Assembly: GCF_050624435.1 (NCBI RefSeq)
Contig: NC_134538.1
Location: 123,796,937 to 123,860,936, forward strand
DNA length: 64,000 nt
Source of the DNA: Tenrec ecaudatus
Lineage: Eukaryota; Chordata; Mammalia; Afrosoricida; Tenrecidae
Direction of reading: 5' to 3'
The notes under the pieces were generated by a model that was given only the letters and a program-made list of their open reading frames with translations, did no database searches and was not told the origin of the DNA. A program made the position numbers and the translations under genes. Of this stretch, positions 1 through 11,349 are shown piece by piece (positions within the stretch are counted from its first letter, which is position 1; every line of letters begins with the position of its first letter).

Positions 1-178
1 CCTGTGAGCTGCTGGACACCAGGCTAGTTAGTGGTTTGAACTCACAAGCCAAGCTGCAGGACAAAGATGACATTATCGCCTCCTAGACAGAGTGACACTC
101 TCAGAACCCACAGGGACAGTTCTACTCTGCCCTACAGGGCCGCTACGGGTCAGGAATGGACTGGATGGCAGTGGACAT
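1..178 (+). mobile_element. Afrotherian tRNA-derived SINE (PSINE1/AfroSINE type), 5' end cut by window
   Basis: The copy keeps the internal GTTTGAACTCACAAGC box, the AAAGATGA segment and the tail resembling ACAGTTCTACTCTGCCCTAC followed by GGGCCGCTACGGGTCAGGAA. These match the other SINEs of this window in order and spacing. The first bases of the window fall inside the tRNA-like head. It is non-coding; the reading frames across it are incidental. Confidence 0.8.
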
Positions 179-579
179 CTGGATGATGCTGGGTTAGGGA
201 CATTTTCTTTACATGCTAAGCTGAGAACATATGATGGCCAAGGTGGAGTTTGCTTGATTGGAAGATTTCTGGACAGCCAGACTTGTGTGACACCCAGCAG
301 GACAAGCTAGCTTTTATTGTTTGTCTCCGAGGCCCTGATCAGACCACAGTGCCATCCTCCCCTGATTTGCTCCCCTTCCAGGACCTGTTTCCCCCTTCCC
401 TACGCCCCACATGTCTATCATCCTTCCTTGTGATGGCCCCAGTCCCAACTGAGCAGAGGAGCCCATAGAGGATGATATAAACTGCAAGACATCTGGGACT
501 GCGCCCCAGATCATTTGCGTCCAAAAACTTGCGGTATTTGGAGTTTCTTAAAAGCTGGGGGTGGTTTTGCTATAGATTA
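179..579. other. Unassigned spacer
   Basis: Mixed-composition sequence with no recognised repeat, RNA gene or convincing exon. Short open frames on both strands overlap each other and show no family resemblance. Confidence 0.6.
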
Positions 580-815
580 TACAGGTAACACCTGACTTAT
601 AATACAGTTTCATTTCAACTAAATGACACCATTGTAAGATGGTTCTGACATTAGTCAAATACTGTTTGTTCCTCTTCTGTCCTAACATTCAAAACTGATA
701 ACAGGCTGCAACATTGTAATAGGTATTACTAATGAAAATATGTATCCCAATCCAGGCAGTTGTTAAGTGTGGTGCCTTATGATCCCCATACACCCTAAGT
801 CAAGGACTACCTGTA
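580..815. mobile_element. Tigger/pogo-like non-autonomous DNA transposon (MITE)
   Basis: A 236-bp element bounded by imperfect inverted repeats: TACAGGTAACACCTGACTTA at the left (580-599) pairs with TAAGTCAAGGACTACCTGTA at the right (796-815), 16 of 20 positions matching. Both outer ends finish in TA, as in Tc1/mariner-pogo elements, which duplicate a TA. The interior has no coding capacity. The TIR style (AGGTAGTCCTTGACTTA) resembles mammalian Tigger-class MITEs; the exact family is not named here. Confidence 0.65.
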
Positions 816-2994
816 GAAGGAGCATTGATTGCTGGCTCAGCTGCCTGGGTTCCTGGTCCATCATCCTCTTGGTCTACCCCACACCTTGTCTCTCTCTCTC
901 TCTACTCTCCATAAAAATAATAAATAAATTCACCATTGCAAAGGGGCAGCCACCCAGGTTTTCCCACTGAATGTTATGTGTGATTCTCAGAATTTTCCCA
1001 TGTAGACCCAGTCTGTGCTTTGCATATTCTGTATCTGCAGAGGAAACCCACTCCCCCTTGACCGGGGATGCCGGGGCCTTTGCTACTGAGACCGGCAAGA
1101 GAAACAGCTTCCTGTCCAGAGGGATATGTCCAGCCCTTCTTTTAAAAAGCAAACAAATAAACAAAAATGTGCTTTAATCTGATTCACAGCAGTTAATTTG
1201 GCTCAGCAATCAAGCTCTGGGCTAGCTTACTGTTCCTTCTGTTTATTGTTCTTTTCGAAAAGGAAGCCTGGGAACAAAAGTGAAGACAAGGCTGAGGGGA
1301 TGGTGCTCACCTCTTGCAGACCTCAGGGAATGGAGTCAACATGTGTAACAAGAGGGCTGTTGCCACAGAAGCTCCCTCGGCCTCAGGGGGCTCAGCAGAA
1401 GCCACACATCCAAAGAGCTTTGTCATTGCAAAATCCCAGAGATGTGGCAAATGCTTCTTTTCTGAAATGCTTAATCCCTGCTCCACCAAAAATATAATTT
1501 TCCCTCGTGTTTTATAGTGAAATTTGGAGTCATTTCAAGCTAAATATTGTGTGCATACCTAAAAACTAGAAACAGATATTTACTTGAGGATAGAATAGAC
1601 CCAAAAGCTCTAATAATATTCAACTGCCAGGCCCAGGGGTGGCGGGGGTGGAGGGGAAGGGATTCTGCCTTTAATTAAACTAAAGTGGTTGGAAATAATT
1701 TTCCCTTTAGTATAGCTTCGTTCTCCAGATTTCAGCCACATCCTAATAAGCAGTTCTCTGGCAGAATATGTTATCTAGTGTCCAGGTTCAGGGCTCATGT
1801 CTGCTTTGGGACCTTTTCATCTGACCCAAGGGAAGGAGTAGCCACTCCTGCCCGCCTGCTCCAGCTTCTGCACAGGCATGTCAGTTCTCCCAGACCAGCC
1901 CTCCTGTGCCAACTCCCATTAGAAAACAGAAGCAGGCCAGAGAGCAGCCGCATATTGCTGGTCTCCATTTGAGGAATGCTCAGGGTAGTTTGGGGAGTGG
2001 ATTTGCTTAATCTTCCCCACAGCCTCTTGTAAGGTAGACACAGTCACTGTTTTGAGACTGTCTGGCTCTCAGGTGATACCTCAGCCTCTGGGTTAGATGG
2101 TCTTTCTCCAAACTGTGAGCAAGCAAGTTATTTAAAAAGAAACCTAGGGAGCCAGTTAAATAAACAATGATACAAACATACAGTGGAGCTGTGAGAAAAC
2201 CCAGGTGCAGCATAAAGCGCATTCATTGTATTTTAAGCGTACGTGTAAATGAGGTTAAATCATGTATGTATCTGCCTATGTTTGTATTTCCTTGGCTATC
2301 GTTTACCATCTCTGAAAGGAGATGTTAGTGGGAAGAGAGCCAGGAGATAAGAGGATAGAAAAATTTATTTGAGTCATGTAAATATAGAATAATCTAATAA
2401 AAAGTCAACAAATTAATCTGTTTAAAAATATATATTTTGGCATGAAGTACAGATATTACCTGAAACTTTAAGATAAAACAAGAGTCTCCCCCCCCACCAT
2501 TTTTTAAAACAGTTACCTCAACCCCTTTGGGCAGTCTGACGTCACTCCTACCCTCATCCTCCCTAAAATCTTCACCAATGAGTCTATCTTTCTGTGAGAT
2601 CATGTTTAGAAACCAGAAATTACACTAATGCTATCAGACTTTATCACATGAAATATAATCATCCAATGGGGGGGGGGATTGTTAAATATCGCACAACTGT
2701 CAAATTGTTCAATATGTCATACTAAATGTGTTCCTGACAAAAAGACTATGAAATAATTCTTAACTACTTATATCCGTTATAGTCTGTATTATAAATAGGT
2801 TTTGAATAGTAAATATATAAATAAACACAGCAACCGTGTTCCTGCCCGCTTGGGCAATTCTGCCCCAGCCTAACAAGGAGCTGTGCCTCCATGGCGGGGA
2901 GTGGGATGGAGTGCTGTGTGGGATCCAGAATGTGACCCTCAGACACCACAGTGATGCCTCCTGGAGAAGCGTCCCCATCCCACTCCCTCATCCA

Positions 2995-3027
<33 letters not shown>

Positions 3028-3660
3028 CCCATAGGGAGTGAACCAGGAGGCTTTCCCTCAGATGGACTGGGGTTTGGGTTTAACTCAAGGCACCTCCTCT
3101 TACTAGGAGTCCAGAATAAGCTACCTGTCTGGGCCTCACCTTCTTGGTTCCATAGAAGAGGGATCATTGTGATGTAACGTCAGTCCCGATGCCAGATGTA
3201 TTGTCAGAGAGCAGCCTGTTAGCATTCCCTGGACAAGTGTGCTTTAAAAGAATGCTTTCATTTAAATTTGAATCACTAGGTACTTACCAGGGCTCTCAGT
3301 TTTATTTTCTATAGAACACCCTGTGGTCTATTAACACTCTTTAAATTATCATCAACATGATTGTAAGTGAAGAAAAATAGTTCTATATGTGTCTAAAATG
3401 AGGAATTGTGGTTCAGAGTTTTTATTTCTGTCAAGCAGAATGTGAAATTTGGCGAACAGAAAAAAGATCTGAAGCATTTCTTGGCTGCATCATAGGGCTT
3501 CCGCTGGGAAAATAGATTCCAAAGCAGGAAAGAGATTGTTTTAACTGGGAAGCCTCTCCAACTTTACTCCTAATTCTTATTGTACTAAAACAAATTAAAT
3601 GGGCAAGCATGAGTTATAATTGTCATAATCAAACATAAACATAATTATAGAGGACTGTGC
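816..3660. other. Mostly unique sequence, no gene recognised
   Basis: Holds a CT-rich run near 890-905, a possible MIR/L2 scrap near 2005-2100 (pattern like TCCCCACAGCCTCTTGTAAG), an eight-G run near 2670 and a CA repeat at 2994-3025. Open frames up to 113 codons are present on both strands, but the longest one runs through the CA repeat and none resembles a protein family. Confidence 0.6.
2994..3025. repeat. (CA)n microsatellite
   Basis: About fifteen uninterrupted CA dinucleotides. Likely polymorphic in length. Confidence 0.95.
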
Positions 3661-3664
3661 TATT

Positions 3665-3885
3665 GAAAGGAAGCCTGGTGACATCGGTGTTTACAATGGG
3701 CTGCTGACTGCAAAGTCAGCAGTTCAAAACCACCTGCTACTCCAAGGAAGAAAGATGAGGCTTTACTCCCATAAAGATTTACATCCTGGGAACCCCACGG
3801 GGGGAGTTCTACTCTAACCAAAATTGCTCATGATTGCTATGAGTCAGCATTGACTGCGTGGGAGTGAGTGCTGTTGAACAGCAGG
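3665..3885 (+). mobile_element. Afrotherian tRNA-derived SINE
   Basis: Head AAGCCTGGTGACATCGGTGT, internal CAGCAGTTCAAAACCACCTG, GAAAGATGAGGCTTTACTCC and the tail TTGCTATGAGTCAGCATTGA follow one another in the canonical order of the family. The tail is diverged and has a small insertion in its middle. Confidence 0.85.
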
Positions 3886-4284
3886 GACCGTGGCACAGTG
3901 ACTATCTCACTGAGTGTTTATATAATCTAAATTATTAGTCAGTAGGCCGACTTTCTCAAGTAAAATATGCTTGGGGGACAGCCCTGTGGTTTGAATTACC
4001 AACGCACTACTAATCGAGACTAGTCCATCCATTCAAGATTTAGCAAGTGCCAGATTTTTTTGTAATGTGCTGGGAATTCAAAGATGAATAAGAACAGCGC
4101 CTGCTCCACATAGTCAAGGTGACCTGAACATGACTGTCTCAATTCAGAGCACCCCGTCACAGAGCCAATCCTCCCTCCAATAGAAACCACTAGCGATACC
4201 GCAGGACAATCTGTAAATCTCAAAGGCAGTTTTGTTTTGTTGTAAGCTTCCTTTGATTTAGCCAAGTGAAAGCGCAAATCTTCC

Positions 4285-4700
4285 TGGTTTTATTTTGTTT
4301 TATTATGTGTAATGCAGTTGCTGTGCCGCGTGTCTGTCCGTCTATGAGACTGTGGTGCGTGTATGTTTTGAGGATGCTGGGAGTATTTCAAATGCCAGCA
4401 GACTCATTCTTGGTAGACAAGTTTCAGGGGAGCTTCCAGACTAAGACAGACTAGGAAAAAAGGGATGGTGATCTTCCTTTGAAAATTCGCCATGAGAGAC
4501 TTATGCATCACAGCAGAATATTGCCTTGCTTGCTTTGGACACTTCATGAGGAATCGGTCACTGAAGGAGAACATCATATTTGGTCACTAAGGGTGTGAAA
4601 GACCCTCAGGGAGATGGATTGACACCATAGCGGAAACAACAGGCTTAAACATGCCTGCAAGGGTAAGGATGGTGCAGAATCCAATAACGTTTAATCTCTT
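4285..4700 (+). mobile_element. Internally deleted RTE-type element (5' UTR joined to 3' end)
   Basis: The left half (about 4320-4520) is homologous to the 5' UTR-like segment at 5100-5290; both contain a stretch like GCTTCCAGACTAAGACAGAC. The right half (about 4530-4700) is the RTE 3' region, with AGATGGATTGACACCATAGC and GTAAGGATGGTGCAGAA. The ORF2 that should separate them is absent. This could be a deletion derivative or a SINE-like non-autonomous relative. No tRNA-like head is evident at its left end. Confidence 0.65.
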
Positions 4701-4744
4701 GTGCCTAGAAGTCCACATGCATCAGAATTGCCTTGAAAACCACT

Positions 4745-4915
4745 ATCTATCTAAGACTCCCTGAGGATGCAATGGTTAAAGGCTGCCAACTGAATCCACC
4801 ATCCACTCTACAGGGAAAAAAATGTGGCAATTTGCTCCCATAAAGATGACAGTATTGAAAACACTATTGGGCAATTCCATTCTGTCTCAATGAGTGGCTA
4901 TGATCAGAATTGATA
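4745..4915 (+). mobile_element. Diverged afrotherian SINE
   Basis: Recognisable order: ACTCCCTGAGGATGCAATGG head, CAACTGAATCCACCATCCAC box, CCCATAAAGATGACAGTATT, GGGCAATTCCATTCTGTCTC and AGTGGCTATGATCAGAATTG tail. Substitutions are numerous, which suggests an older copy. Confidence 0.75.
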
Positions 4916-5565
4916 GCACATATCAATATCTAGCTGTCTGATGTAATTGCTTCAATGTATGAGCTGCAAACCTGGGTTTTTCTAGACAGAGATAGTTTTC
5001 TGTCTGTAACAAATCTAGAAAGTCTCCCCCAGGACCATAAGTAAATATGCTGAACTCAGTTGGACCTACGTGTTTCGATCTAAGTGTGGCATAGACTCTT
5101 GCTGTTGTGGCGGCATTTGGTGGGCGCTGGTGATTCCTACCATCACGTGTCTGTCAGTTTGTCATACTGTGGTGGCTTGTGTGTCACTGTGGTGCTGGAA
5201 GCTAAGTTATTGGGATTTCAAACACCATCAGGGTCACCCAAAGTGAACAGGTTCCATCAGACTTTCCAGACTAAGAACATATGAAGAAGAAATGTGCTGT
5301 CCATTTCCAAGGAATTAGCCACCGAAGCCCCTAGTGAATACAGCATCAACACCTTGTCAGTGACTGAACACCTGGTGAACGGAAGCAGGGCAAGGTCAAA
5401 GACAGGGCCAGAAGATGAGCCCCTCAGGCCAGAATGCACTCAGGATCTACTTCTCAAAGTAGAGTCTACTATAACAACATGGCTGGAGTAAGCCTTGGGG
5501 ACCATCATTTGCTGATGGGCACAACTTAAAATGAGAAGAAACACCTGCAAGCATCAATTAATAAT

Positions 5566-6170
5566 TGGAACTTGGAATGTATGAAGTATGAACCTAGGAA
5601 AATTGTAAATTGTTAAAATAATATGGAATGCATACATATCTATATTCTAGGTGTGAGTGGGCTGAAATGGATTGACATTGGCCACTTTGAATCAGAAAAT
5701 CATACCATTTACTGTGTGGGGAATGGCACAATCAAGATAAATAGCATTTCATTCATCTTCAAAAAAGATGTTTCAAGGTCGATCTTGAAGTACAATGCTG
5801 TCTGTGATGCAATAATGTTTATCTGCATCCAAGGAAATTCAATCAATACAACTGTGACTCAAATTTATGTACCAACCACTAAAGCCTGTGAAGCAAAAAT
5901 TTACCAAATCTTCCATCTAAAATTGATCAAACTTGCAATCAAGATGAATTGATACTTATTGGCAAATAGAATGAAAAAAATTGGAAACAAGAACAGTAAT
6001 TGGAAAACATGGTCTTGATGATCCTATGGCAGAATTTTATAAGCCCAACAACGTGTTCAAAGCAACATAATAGACCACGATCCACATGGACCTCTCCGAT
6101 GGAATACACAGAATTGAAATTGACTACATCTGTGGGAAGAGACAATAGAGATGCTCAATATCAGTAGCTA
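5566..6170 (+). pseudogene. RTE ORF2 remnant: APE-type endonuclease domain
   Basis: Frame 5623-5952 carries the endonuclease core: a GVSGLKW segment, GHFESENHTIYC, then SRSILKYNAVCD and QIYVPTT. In related RTE endonucleases the first segment is usually SELKW, with the glutamate contributing to metal binding; here it is glycine, so the enzyme would be inactive even without the stop at 5950-5952. The continuing GIHRIEIDYICG-like stretch (about 6095-6140) is in a different frame. The upstream GTWNV-like segment sits near 5569. Confidence 0.75.
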
Positions 6171-6239
6171 AAACTAGGCCAGGGACTGACTGTGGAACAG
6201 ACCATCAATTGCTCATATCTAAGTTTAGCCTGAAGTTGA

Positions 6240-7200
6240 AGAAAAGGAAAACAAGTCCACAAGAGCCCAAATACAATCTTGAGTCTATCCCACCTACGTT
6301 TCTGAATTTTTAGAACATCTCAAACACAAATTTGATGCATTAAACACTAGTGACAGAAGACCCGATGAGCTGTGGGAGGACATTAAGACCATCAATCATG
6401 AAGAAAGCAAACTTATTTAAACGACAGGGGGAAAGAAAAGATCAGCGTGGATGCCAGAAGAGTCTCTGAAACATGCCCTTAATTGAAGAGTAGCTAAGGC
6501 AAATGGAAGAAACGATGAAGGAGCTGAAGAGCATAATTTAAAGGGTGACTTGAGAAGACCACATAAAATATCATAGTGAAATGTGCAAAGACCCAGAAGC
6601 GGAAACCCAAAGGGAAGAGCACATATCTTAAACGGAAAGAACTCGGGGAAAAATGCAAGGCCGGAGTTGCAATATCTGGGCGGGGTTGGGGGGGGCACTA
6701 ACTGATGTGGGAGCACCCAAAGAAGATGGAAAGAACATACAAAGCCACGGGACCAACCGTAAGTCGTTGACATTCCACCTACTCACGAGGTGAAGTGAAC
6801 AAGGTCAGTGGCGCTGAAGGAAGAAGTCCAAGTTGCACTGAAGGCATTAGTGAAAAGCAAGACTCCAGGAATTGAGGGAACAGCCATTGAAAGGTTTCAA
6901 CAAGCAGGTGAAGCACTGGAAGCACTTCCTCGTCAGTGCCAAGACATTTGGAAGTCAGCGACTTGGCCAGCGGACTGGAAGAGACCCATATTTGTACTCG
7001 TTCCAAAGGAAGGTGACTCATAGAAAGCTGACATTATTGACAATCGTCAAGCAGCTGCGAGAGGTTCAGACTGGATTCAGAAGAGGACGTGGAACAAGGG
7101 ATATCATTGTTAATGTCAGATGGATCTTGTTTGGTAGCAGAAAATACCAGAAAGATGTTTGCTTCTGTTTAATTGACTATGTGAATCAAGCTGTGGCTAT
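6240..7200 (+). pseudogene. RTE ORF2 remnant: linker and N-terminal reverse transcriptase
   Basis: Frame 6808-7023 reads EEVQVALKALVKSKTPGIEG, an RT region-0 pattern (ALK-L---K-PGIDG in the family), and continues to KRPIFVLVPKEGDS. The next part, in another frame (6872-7372), reads TGFRRGRGTRDIIVNVRWIL and then CFCLIDY, the first RT motif with its catalytic aspartate retained. Family members follow this with AKAFD; here it is VNQAV and homology ends. The tryptophan-rich linker is heavily mutated and contains a run of G near 6690. Not functional. Confidence 0.75.
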
Positions 7201-7812
7201 CCTTAAGAAGAATGGCTGCTGCCGTTCCTGCCATCTTGTCAGTGATCCTGTGTCTTCGGAATACAGAAAGAAAGGAAGGGTTAGCATTAGTCTTGGGAAT
7301 CCAAAAGTCTTCCAGGACTCCGACAGCACACCTCTGCTGACAACTCACTGGCCAAAATTGGAAAATGGATAATATTGGCAGAAAGTGAATAAGTAGTCTT
7401 GTGTGCCTACTAATTAAAATAGATGGACCCGAATAAGCCATGATATCTGACTTCTAAGGAAGGCTGATGGGAGAGTGGTCTCTTGAATATTCCGACTGTG
7501 CTCTCGGCCTCTTCCCTAAGGAGGCTGGGCTCTTTCCATCTCACAGATCAAAGCACAAATCCAATCATCCCTGAAGGCCCTCTCCTCTATAAGAAGCCAG
7601 AGGCAAAGGTACAAGTGCTGAAACGGGGGCCTGTTTCAGTTCATGGCCTGCTTCTCTGGATTATCACAGTAACAGCTCTACGTGCGGAGTGTTTCTCACT
7701 GCTGAGCACTGTGCTTACGAGCTTCCCACAGTTCCTCCATTCCAGAACGAGGCCTGCAGACGCCAGGTGCCAATCGTAGAATGTTTCTTCCCAACTCCCC
7801 TGCAAACAAGGA
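7201..7812. other. Unassigned sequence downstream of the RTE copy
   Basis: No further RTE homology was seen after about 7200. Overlapping frames on both strands show no family resemblance. No repeat recognised. Confidence 0.5.
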
Positions 7813-7814
7813 CC

Positions 7815-7990
7815 CCACCCATTGCTGTTGAGTCAACTCTGCTTCATAGTGACCCTCAAGGAAAGAGTAGAAGATTCCCACAAGCTTTCCAAGGCTGTCG
7901 ATCTTCATAGAAGAAGACTGCCATATCTCTGTCCTTTGGAGTCACTGGGGGATAGCTTGGTCTGCTGAAACCACTACACTACCTGGGTAC
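7815..7990 (-). mobile_element. Afrotherian SINE
   Basis: Reads in reverse: CATTGCTGTTGAGTCAACTC and CATAGTGACCCTCAAGGAAA (tail), TTTCCAAGGCTGTCGATCTT, then head remnant ACCACTACACTACCTGGGTA. Confidence 0.75.
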
Positions 7991-7994
7991 CTTA

Positions 7995-8745
7995 TAAATA
8001 AGTACACTGTTCTTAAATCAGTGAAGTAACTTTTGATTCATTTATTAAATCATTTTCTTCTTCCTATTCCAGCTCTTCTTCACTCTTTGGAGGTCAGTGT
8101 AGCAAGTGCATGGACAGCCTGTAAGGTCCTGCTTACGTAGTCTCGGGATCTAGGAGTTGAAAGAAGGTCTGACTCTTCTGAAGGACAAGTAGGACGGTGG
8201 TGGGCATTCATTCCTGTGCATTAACTCAAAGAGAATGGGGACAAGCCAGTGAATAAATGTATGAAGTAAAGACGATAAAAGAGATGAGTGCAGGGTGCTA
8301 TGGGAGGGAACACAGCAACTGTGCCTGGGAAATCCAGGTGGACTTCCCAGAGGAAGTGGCATGAACCTCAACACTCAACAGGAGAGGAGAGGAGAAGGCA
8401 CTCCTGGTCCAAGGTGTGTAGTGACCTGGACAAAGCAAGGCGTTTGGAGGATAATCTGGGCAGGACCTGGCACACCACAACCTTTCAGCCAAAGTTCGTT
8501 CTTGTGAGAGAGGGGGGGCAGGAGACCATTCCAGAAAGTTAACCATAGGATTTGGGTTTGTGACAGACTGAGTACTTCCTCTGCTGTGAAAGTCATTTGT
8601 GCCTGTAAGGAAGCTGCATTTGTGGGTGACACGTACAGAGACACCAAAAGGCAGGAGAGGCAAGCGCAGGGAACCACCTCTGTGTCTCAGACTGGAACAC
8701 AGGCTTTTAGAGGCAGTACCATTGAGTCTAGTCCCTCATCCTCAC
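7995..8745. other. Unassigned sequence
   Basis: Several overlapping frames up to 121 codons lie on opposite strands around 8288-8677. None has a recognisable domain and they mutually contradict, so none is called as a gene. Confidence 0.5.
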
Positions 8746-8749
8746 AATT

Positions 8750-8910
8750 GTGTTCCTGATCCCCATTAGCAGCACCTGGGGGCTTGTTAGAAACACAGAA
8801 TCTCAGGCCAGACCTACAAGCTACACAATCAGAATCTGCATTTCAAAATAGCCTTCCCCAGGGAGTCCCATGACCATTGAAATTTGGGAAGCGTGGCTGC
8901 AGTACACCGG
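8750..8910 (+). mobile_element. MER5-like hAT-Charlie MITE fragment
   Basis: Contains GCAGCACCTGGGGGCTTGTT, AGAAACACAGAATCTCAGGC and AATCAGAATCTGCATTTCAA in the order typical of MER5 (A/B) elements of placental mammals. A second copy is at 36890-37008. Confidence 0.75.
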
Positions 8911-9104
8911 GGCCAGATTGAAAATGTAATTGAAGGGTTCATTTTAAATCTCATCCCAGCAAAGTGTCCCAATAAAAGGGAAGCTGGCAACTTTACATCA
9001 AGGGAAGCTGGCAACCCAAAATAAGCATCTCACTTGCTCAAGAAAGAGCATCTAAATGCCAGGGATGGCTGCGCCATGATGGAGTCATAGAAGTGGTCCC
9101 GGCC

Positions 9105-9285
9105 TGCTACTTTGGTGTTGATTCTGACTCACAGTAGCTCCTTACAGAGTTTCCAAGGCTGTCCGTCTTCATGGGAGCAGAAAGCCTCATCTTTCTCCCA
9201 GGGGTTGGCTGAGAGGTGTGAGCCACACCCTTGTGATTAGTGGTTCCATGCTTACTATTAAGCTGCCATAAAGTGAGGATGTGCT
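9105..9285 (-). mobile_element. Afrotherian SINE
   Basis: Antisense copy: TTGATTCTGACTCACAGTAG, TTTCCAAGGCTGTCCGTCTT, GGAGCAGAAAGCCTCATCTT and a degraded head near 9235-9285. Confidence 0.8.
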
Positions 9286-9289
9286 TCCC

Positions 9290-10600
9290 CGAGCACTTCC
9301 TGAGCCATCGTCTGTGGTGACTGCGCACATTCCCAGCAGCCTTGGCAAATCTGAGGACCTCACGATGTGAAACAGGGAGGAGGTACCTCAGAGACGACCC
9401 CAGATAACAAGGGTGAGAGCAAAAATCATTGCTGCCTATGGATTTCTCCTCCTTCACAAACTCCCCCTTCTTCTAGGAAGTTAGCTACTTAACAGGCTTC
9501 AAAATGGCAGGAATCTGGAGTATTAGGGAAACCTTCCATATGAAGCTCATAGTGACCAGGCGTGATGGTGATCCATCAGCAGAAGTAACTTGTTCCCTTC
9601 AGATTCATAAAGTCCTTGCTGAAAGCATTGTTTTCATCACACCCGAGTGCATCTAGAGTTTGTAACCTTCAGAAAGTTGGTGTTTGTTTCTTTGTTTGTT
9701 TGTTTGCCCAGCTCAAAGAAAATGAGTACTTTACTGTCACAGGCTGCTGGTTGACCTTCACTTGTGTTGTAAACCTCATTTTAGGGCTAGATGCTCCACA
9801 GCGAAGAAGGAGTCCTGCCCGAGGCCTTGTGTGGAGATGCAAAAGAAGTGTCTGGCAGGAGAAAGGGACAAGGGTGCAAAAGCAACGTGGACAGTCACTT
9901 AACAGGGTTCAGAATCACTGCAGCCAGGGCATCTCAGCAGAGCTTCAGAATGAACTGATCCGGGTCACAGAGAGTTCTAGTGACAAATCAGACTCTACGG
10001 TGGGCTGCCTCTATCAGAGTCGGTCTGTTAAGAGAGTGGGAGTGACCCTCTAAGGGGACACTCTGGGTCTCTCCTCCTCCAGAGATAAAATGCGTGATGG
10101 AAATTGAAACGCCCGTGCAAACAATTAGTCCAGTCTCCACAGCCCTGAGACCCAGAAGGACTAGATGGCACCTGGCTCCCACTACCAACTGTTCTGAAAG
10201 GCATCCTATTAGAAGGTCCCGCGTAGAGTGGGAGGAAAATATGGAACAGAGTTCAAAATCCTAAAAGGTCCCCAGACTTACTGCTCCAATAGAGACTGGC
10301 GGAACCCCAGAGACTGTGGCCCTTCGTCACCTTTCAGGTCTGGAACTCAACTGCACCCCGTGGCCCCGTTGTCAGCCAAGCAAGACCTCGAGTGGGATAC
10401 GGTCAGCGTACTCCAAAGGGCAGCATGTAGCCTTAGACAGAGCTGAGGAGGATTAGAAAAGGGAAACAGGGAAGGGGTGGGACAAGCCGTGAGGGAGACG
10501 ACCAAGACTGAGACGAGCCACGCTGTGTATGAAGTGTGGGCTGTGAGCGTCATGGTCTGCTCTCTACGGCCTCACTGCGTGCCCCAAAGGAGGCTGACTG
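9290..10600. other. Unassigned sequence
   Basis: No repeat family or gene recognised. A 145-codon frame (9616-10053, plus) has no homologue that I recognise and no promoter or splice context, so it is not called. Confidence 0.5.
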
Positions 10601-11125
10601 CAGACCAAAGGACTCGTTGGAGACGGATCCGCCATCTTGGCATCCCATGATCGCTTGAGAACGCAGTAGTGGGCCCGGAAGTGAGAGGAAGGCGGGCTGG
10701 GGAGAGCGCCCCCTGGCGCGTGAAGTGAGGGTGCATGCGGCCAAGCCCCTGAGGGAGTTTGACCTGATCTCTGAATGCGCCACTGGGAGCGGTGCTTTTT
10801 CGGCATATGCAGCTTGACTTCCACAAGTTAATAAACACAAACCCCCTCGAGCCCCGCAAATTGGTAGACAAGGGCTTTGACTGGCGGGGTCCTTCGTGCC
10901 AGGACTGTGGACACAGAGATGTGAAACCCTTAGCATAGGTGCCCGCAATGCACTGTGAGTCGTGCGAGCCCGCGGTTCCCAGGATTCGCAGGCCTCAGGG
11001 AAGCCAGGGGTGTGTGCCCTGGGCCGGAGGCCTGGGCCCCTGCTCTGTGGAGTCTGTGCTCCTGGCAGCAGATCAAATGCTGCCCTGGGGCACAGTCCCT
11101 GGGCATTGCCATTTGTGGTGAGAAG
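10600..11125. promoter_or_regulatory. CpG-containing patch with YY1, ETS and CTCF-like motifs
   Basis: Within 10629-10722 three sequence-specific motifs cluster: CCGCCATCTTGG (YY1 type) at 10629-10640, CCCGGAAGTGAG (ETS/GABP type) at 10674-10685 and GCGCCCCCTGGCGCG (CTCF core) at 10706-10720. The surrounding DNA is richer in CG dinucleotides than its neighbours. YY1 and ETS sites are common in TATA-less housekeeping promoters and retrotransposon promoters. No exon was recognised on either side. A 196-codon minus-strand frame spans the patch but looks like a product of low stop frequency. Confidence 0.4.
10706..10720. promoter_or_regulatory. CTCF-like motif
   Basis: GCGCCCCCTGGCGCG closely matches the reverse of the CTCF core (CCAGGGGGCGC). 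Binding is inferred, not shown. Confidence 0.45.
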
Positions 11126-11349
11126 GGAGGTGATGTTCACGTAGGCTCAGGGCTGAGTTGGATGTGAAAGATTAGGCACAATGATTTTCTTTTTACTTAG
11201 TAAGACACAAAGGAAGTCCAAGTGACTTAGTCAGGTGGTCTCACGTTTGTCGCTAGGCCTGGGCTGCACAGATCCCTGCTGCCCATGCAGCACAGCGACA
11301 CACGCCATCTGGGAGCAGTCTCACTTCTCCCTGGCCTTGGCAACGTCTC

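Larger units (their letters stand above)
5085..7200 (+). mobile_element. RTE-clade (BovB/AfroLA-like) LINE, 3'-truncated and degraded
   Basis: RTE LINEs encode one ORF2 with an APE-type endonuclease and a reverse transcriptase and lack a long poly(A) tail. Here a 5' UTR-like part (5085-5560) leads into endonuclease sequence (about 5560-6170) and then the linker and reverse transcriptase (about 6240-7200). The copy stops within the reverse transcriptase, just after the motif containing FCLIDY. Stops and frame changes break the ORF throughout. It is the longest RTE copy in the window and shows the element structure best. Confidence 0.85.

Noticed and set aside
2836-3177. 113-codon plus frame
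   Set aside because: It runs through the CA microsatellite (reading THTHTH) and has no other coding evidence.
10550-11140. 196-codon minus frame over a CG-rich patch
   Set aside because: Low stop density in GC-rich DNA explains it; two other minus frames and three plus frames overlap the same bases, and the residues show no family pattern.
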